Source of the DNA: Circinella umbellata
Lineage: Eukaryota > Mucoromycota > Mucoromycetes > Mucorales > Lichtheimiaceae
Length of the DNA stretch: 64,000 bases
Assembly (NCBI GenBank): GCA_025093555.1
Contig: JAIWNF010000013.1
Span: 496,001 to 560,000, forward strand
Reading direction: 5' to 3'
Shown here: piece after piece, positions 60,761-64,000 of the stretch
Position numbering within the stretch: the stretch's first letter is position 1
Layout of the letters: each line of letters opens with the position of its first letter
The notes under the pieces: generated by a model
What the model was told of the DNA's origin: nothing
The model's input: the letters and a program-made list of their open reading frames with translations, nothing else
Databases searched by the model: none
Translations under genes and position numbers: made by a program

Positions 60761-62224
60761 ATTTTAGTGCGTGGTCATTATATGCTACTACTGTCACGTT
60801 GTTGGGAAAGCTAAAAATTTTCTATATTAATTTCTTACATCATATGTAACAATATCGCGTTAAAATGACGGTATTGACAAATATGTATACCTATTGAGAT
60901 AAAGGAACTAATAATTTTCGACTTACGTACTAGAATGCAGTGATGTTTCTAGAATCTATTACGTATCTACAATTTGATCCATGAATAATTATGATTCCAT
61001 GCTAAATTCAATACACACCTTTCTTGTATAATACAAAAGCTTTGCTTTATGATGACGAAAAACTGTTTATATCATAATTCTGAATATAGTCTAAGAATAT
61101 TGATAATATAGTTAAATGAAACCTGTTGACATTTGGGATTTCGTCTATAAGCAATAACTGCATATTAATGCTGAGTTAAATCACATGTGAAACATTATTA
61201 CAATCGAACTTTTCCCTTTCTTCTCTTTTAATAAAGATCAGCCATCACTCTCGTCTTTTTATTAAAATTTTTGGATTTTCCTAATAATACGAACGTGACC
61301 GAATTATTTTTCACTTTGCATGATCTGTAATTTTATGTTTGCACTCAATTATTTTCAGCTTCCTGGAAATCCTTGTATTTTAGTACTATAAACAGCCCGA
61401 AATTCGAATAACACGAAATGAAAACTAATACGACCGTGTTTTATAAGAAAAAAAAAACGTATACAACGTGTTCGAAAGAAATCAATTAATAATCGACATA
61501 AGTGTATGTTACGGATATCAAAACGGAATAGATGTACACGTACGTTTATACTTACTCGTTTTCATACATCGTTATATTACTTGTTTATTTTATTCTATTT
61601 TAAAAAAAAATGCAAATATCATCATATTAATAGTAATAAATATCATTTTACAGAAAAAACTAAACGTGAGTACTGCAAGCATGCGTGCCAAGACCTTTGA
61701 TGTGCTAAATATCGTTATTTATGAATCTAATATCAATTAGCTCTAACCAATTTCAGTTAATTTCACTCAAAATTATGTGTTACGACATATTTGGAACTTG
61801 TAACATGGTGAAATAAAGTATAATCATATCTTCGTGTAACAATTCTGCTTTTTTCTTTCCCGCCTTCAATTGCTTGTTTTATTCTGGGTCGACGCCACTT
61901 GGTAATTTCTGCAGATCATCTAAAAAAAACTTGCCAACTGTATTTGGTTTTCATTGTGTAAAATAAAGGACTCATAACAGAATAAAAAAAATTACATTAA
62001 ATGTAATTTCTGTAAGACATATATTTCCTTAAATATGATTTCAAACATTTACTCATGGAATAATTATCAGTAGGCCTTATTTAGAAAATAGTATACACAA
62101 GTTTTCTTTTGACCCCAACAAAGCATTAGTAATTAATTAATAAAATTGCCATTTAATGTGTTATTAGTTTTATCGACTAATAGCTAAACTGTTGTGTGAA
62201 CTTCAAACTATTTCTAAATCGCTT

Positions 62225-62430
62225 TTACCTCTGGTACTTATTGAAATTATCAACATCAAGGGTTATCATCATTTTTTCTTGATATCGTTTTTCACCTGTC
62301 GATTCTAGCCTACGCTTTTCTACACAATATTTTAGACTGTGACTAAATAAAAGGTAATAATGATGTAAATAAGCCTCGACTGTTTGACGCCACAATCTCC
62401 AGGCCCTTTGGATTCGTGATACACCCATAT
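62225..62430 (-). other. Possible coding exon with an IQ-like motif
   Basis: On the minus strand an open frame reads MGVSRIQRAWRLWRQTVEAYLHHYY and continues to FNKYQR, where a GTAAAA donor-like site stops it. RIQRAWRLWR resembles a calmodulin-binding IQ motif, and the amino-acid make-up is more protein-like than its neighbours. A candidate downstream piece (DDLQKLPSGVDPE, about 61876-61922) follows a T-rich acceptor, but the phases do not join directly. It may be a decayed or unsupported gene. Confidence 0.25.
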
Positions 62431-64000
62431 ATGTGATGCATTTATAACTGAGCACGGAAAAAAAGCTCTTTACTTTTCCGAAGACATCGGACTAAGCAGG
62501 GCGCATAAAAGCTATCTCGGAAAAATGAAAGTAATTACTATGAATAACAATTGATATATGTTGAGCCACAAACCGGCCAATTCAATAATAGCTACCGATA
62601 AATATGTATCTGGAACAATGACCCCGTCCAATACACTGACTTCTGTAAAAGTGCAGCAAAGGAGAGTGGTACAACCAAGTAAACTTAAGCGGCTTAGAAA
62701 CTGTAATAGTAAAAATCAATTATCCGTTCTATATTTAACGCAGCACCCATTGCTTCAATCTTTTTATATTTTAGAATGCGACTTCTTGTTTTTGAGATGG
62801 AAAATAATATAGCAAAAAAAGATAGTTTTAATGGTTATGAACAAGCAGACATACTAACACAATCAATACAAGAATTCATTTTGAAAGTACACTTGTGTAC
62901 TTAATTGTTTCATCTTGATCTTTTAGAGCTACACTGTGTCAGTTAAAAAGAACAAAGTATAATATATTATTTCGTGGGGGTCATTGTAATATTACTAATT
63001 TATTGGGCAGTTTCCAATTTCCTCTAATACTCCTTTGTAACAATAATGAAATTGGTTATTTTATAATTAATATTATTTTTATCCTTTGAAATTGTTTTAT
63101 TATAAAGGAGTTTGTTTAACAAATACACAAGAAAAAAAGGCCTATATTTGGAGTATTTTTCTTCATCAGTTTATATGAGTGAAAAAATTTCACTGTACGT
63201 ATTGATCACATTCTCTCTTTTTTATAAACACATAGGTACCAGATAAATAATAATAATAATAAAACTAATTAAGGTTCTCGACGATTAATTTGATAGACAA
63301 CATATGCCTTTTTTCGAGTTATTTATTATTAGTTTTTTTTTTTGTATAGAACCACCATAATAATTCAAGGAATTAATCAAACTGAGACAATTTAAAATGC
63401 TTATATTGTACACCTACATATAGCAGGCAACAATATCAATGGTAACGGTGTCGAAGAGCTTAGTACGTAACTGGATGAAAAAGTAAGGAGAACAAAATAA
63501 TCTATCATCATTAATACCAAGATCATTCAACATGTTAACAGTAAATCTAATCGTTAAAATTCGTTCCTCTTTTTCCTTTTAACCAAAACAATGTATAATA
63601 TGAGCGTGCAATTTATTTATTTTACTCGTGTTTTCTGATTCATTGAAATAAACTCCTTCCTTGAGCAACATGAGTCGAGACATTCAGTTAAATTTAGGCT
63701 TTTTTTTGTTAAATGCCCGCACTCAACAACATAATTGAATGATATACCGATATATTTTTAGTCGTTTTCCTGGATACTTATCCAACAAACCACTGTTACT
63801 AACTAGGTCCCATGTTTTTGATACATGGGTTACTTACTAACAATAGCGTTATTAATCATTATGAAGTGCTTTTTTTCCTTTGATAAATATTAATTAGATA
63901 TTTTTTGAAAAGAATTTATTTCAAAGAAAGTGCAATGAGAAACATCATGCTAGTATGGCAGATCAATATAGTTTTGTCTTTGATAAGAGTCAATGAATTT

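Larger units (their letters stand above)
59640..64000. other. Terminal gene-poor stretch
   Basis: About 4.4 kb of AT-rich DNA with no supported complete gene. It contains two short repeats and the weak exon candidate at 62225-62430. Open frames at 61468-61740 and 62558-62812 have no recognisable motif or splice continuation. Confidence 0.5.

Overview
This window is nuclear DNA of a filamentous fungus, most likely an early-diverging Mucoromycota species (Mucorales-like). The reasons are its AT-richness, its many short spliceosomal introns of roughly 45-180 bp, long AT-rich intergenic stretches, and the gene set (Ecl1-type factor, tricalbin, Ndc10-like domain protein, Tc1-type DDE transposase of the kind common in Mucorales). 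I placed exon borders by hand from reading-frame continuity, GT/GC-AG signals and conserved protein motifs; no RNA evidence was available.

Layout. 0-6.5 kb: 3' part of an unrecognised S/T/Q-rich protein gene (+), ribosomal protein uL22/RPL17 (-), and a truncated AT-hook plus Ndc10-like gene (-). 6.5-17.7 kb is gene-poor: an Ecl1-family zinc-finger gene (+), a decayed Tc1-type transposase, and simple repeats. 17.7-33.8 kb is gene-dense: MFS transporter (+), auxilin/Swa2 (-), NPP-type ectophosphodiesterase (-), a small unknown gene (+), a Tma17/Adc17-like gene (-), aspartic protease (+), TatD-family hydrolase (+), and a Tau/MAP-type tubulin-binding-repeat protein (-). 35-43.9 kb: elongation factor 2 (-), NSA2 (+), atypical Ser/Thr kinase (-). 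44.8-46.6 kb: a broken MBOAT acyltransferase. 47.3-59.6 kb: DPM2 (-), eS17/RPS17 (-), BRX1 (+), a 1,500-residue tricalbin (+), and a Cti6-like PHD-finger gene (+). 59.6-64 kb has no convincing complete gene.

Themes. Five genes serve translation or ribosome assembly (RPL17, EF2, NSA2, RPS17, BRX1); RPS17 and BRX1 share one divergent intergenic region. Membrane and vesicle functions are represented by auxilin, tricalbin, MFS and DPM2. Splicing is distinctive: five genes are interrupted right at the start codon, three very short exons (2, 11 and 20 nt) are needed to keep conserved proteins in frame, and two introns are best read as GC-AG.

Most notable is the gene at 31.7-33.8 kb. It encodes 13 copies of the Tau/MAP2/MAP4 tubulin-binding repeat (KVGS-DN-KHKPGGG type). 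That family was characterised in animals, where tau has three or four copies.
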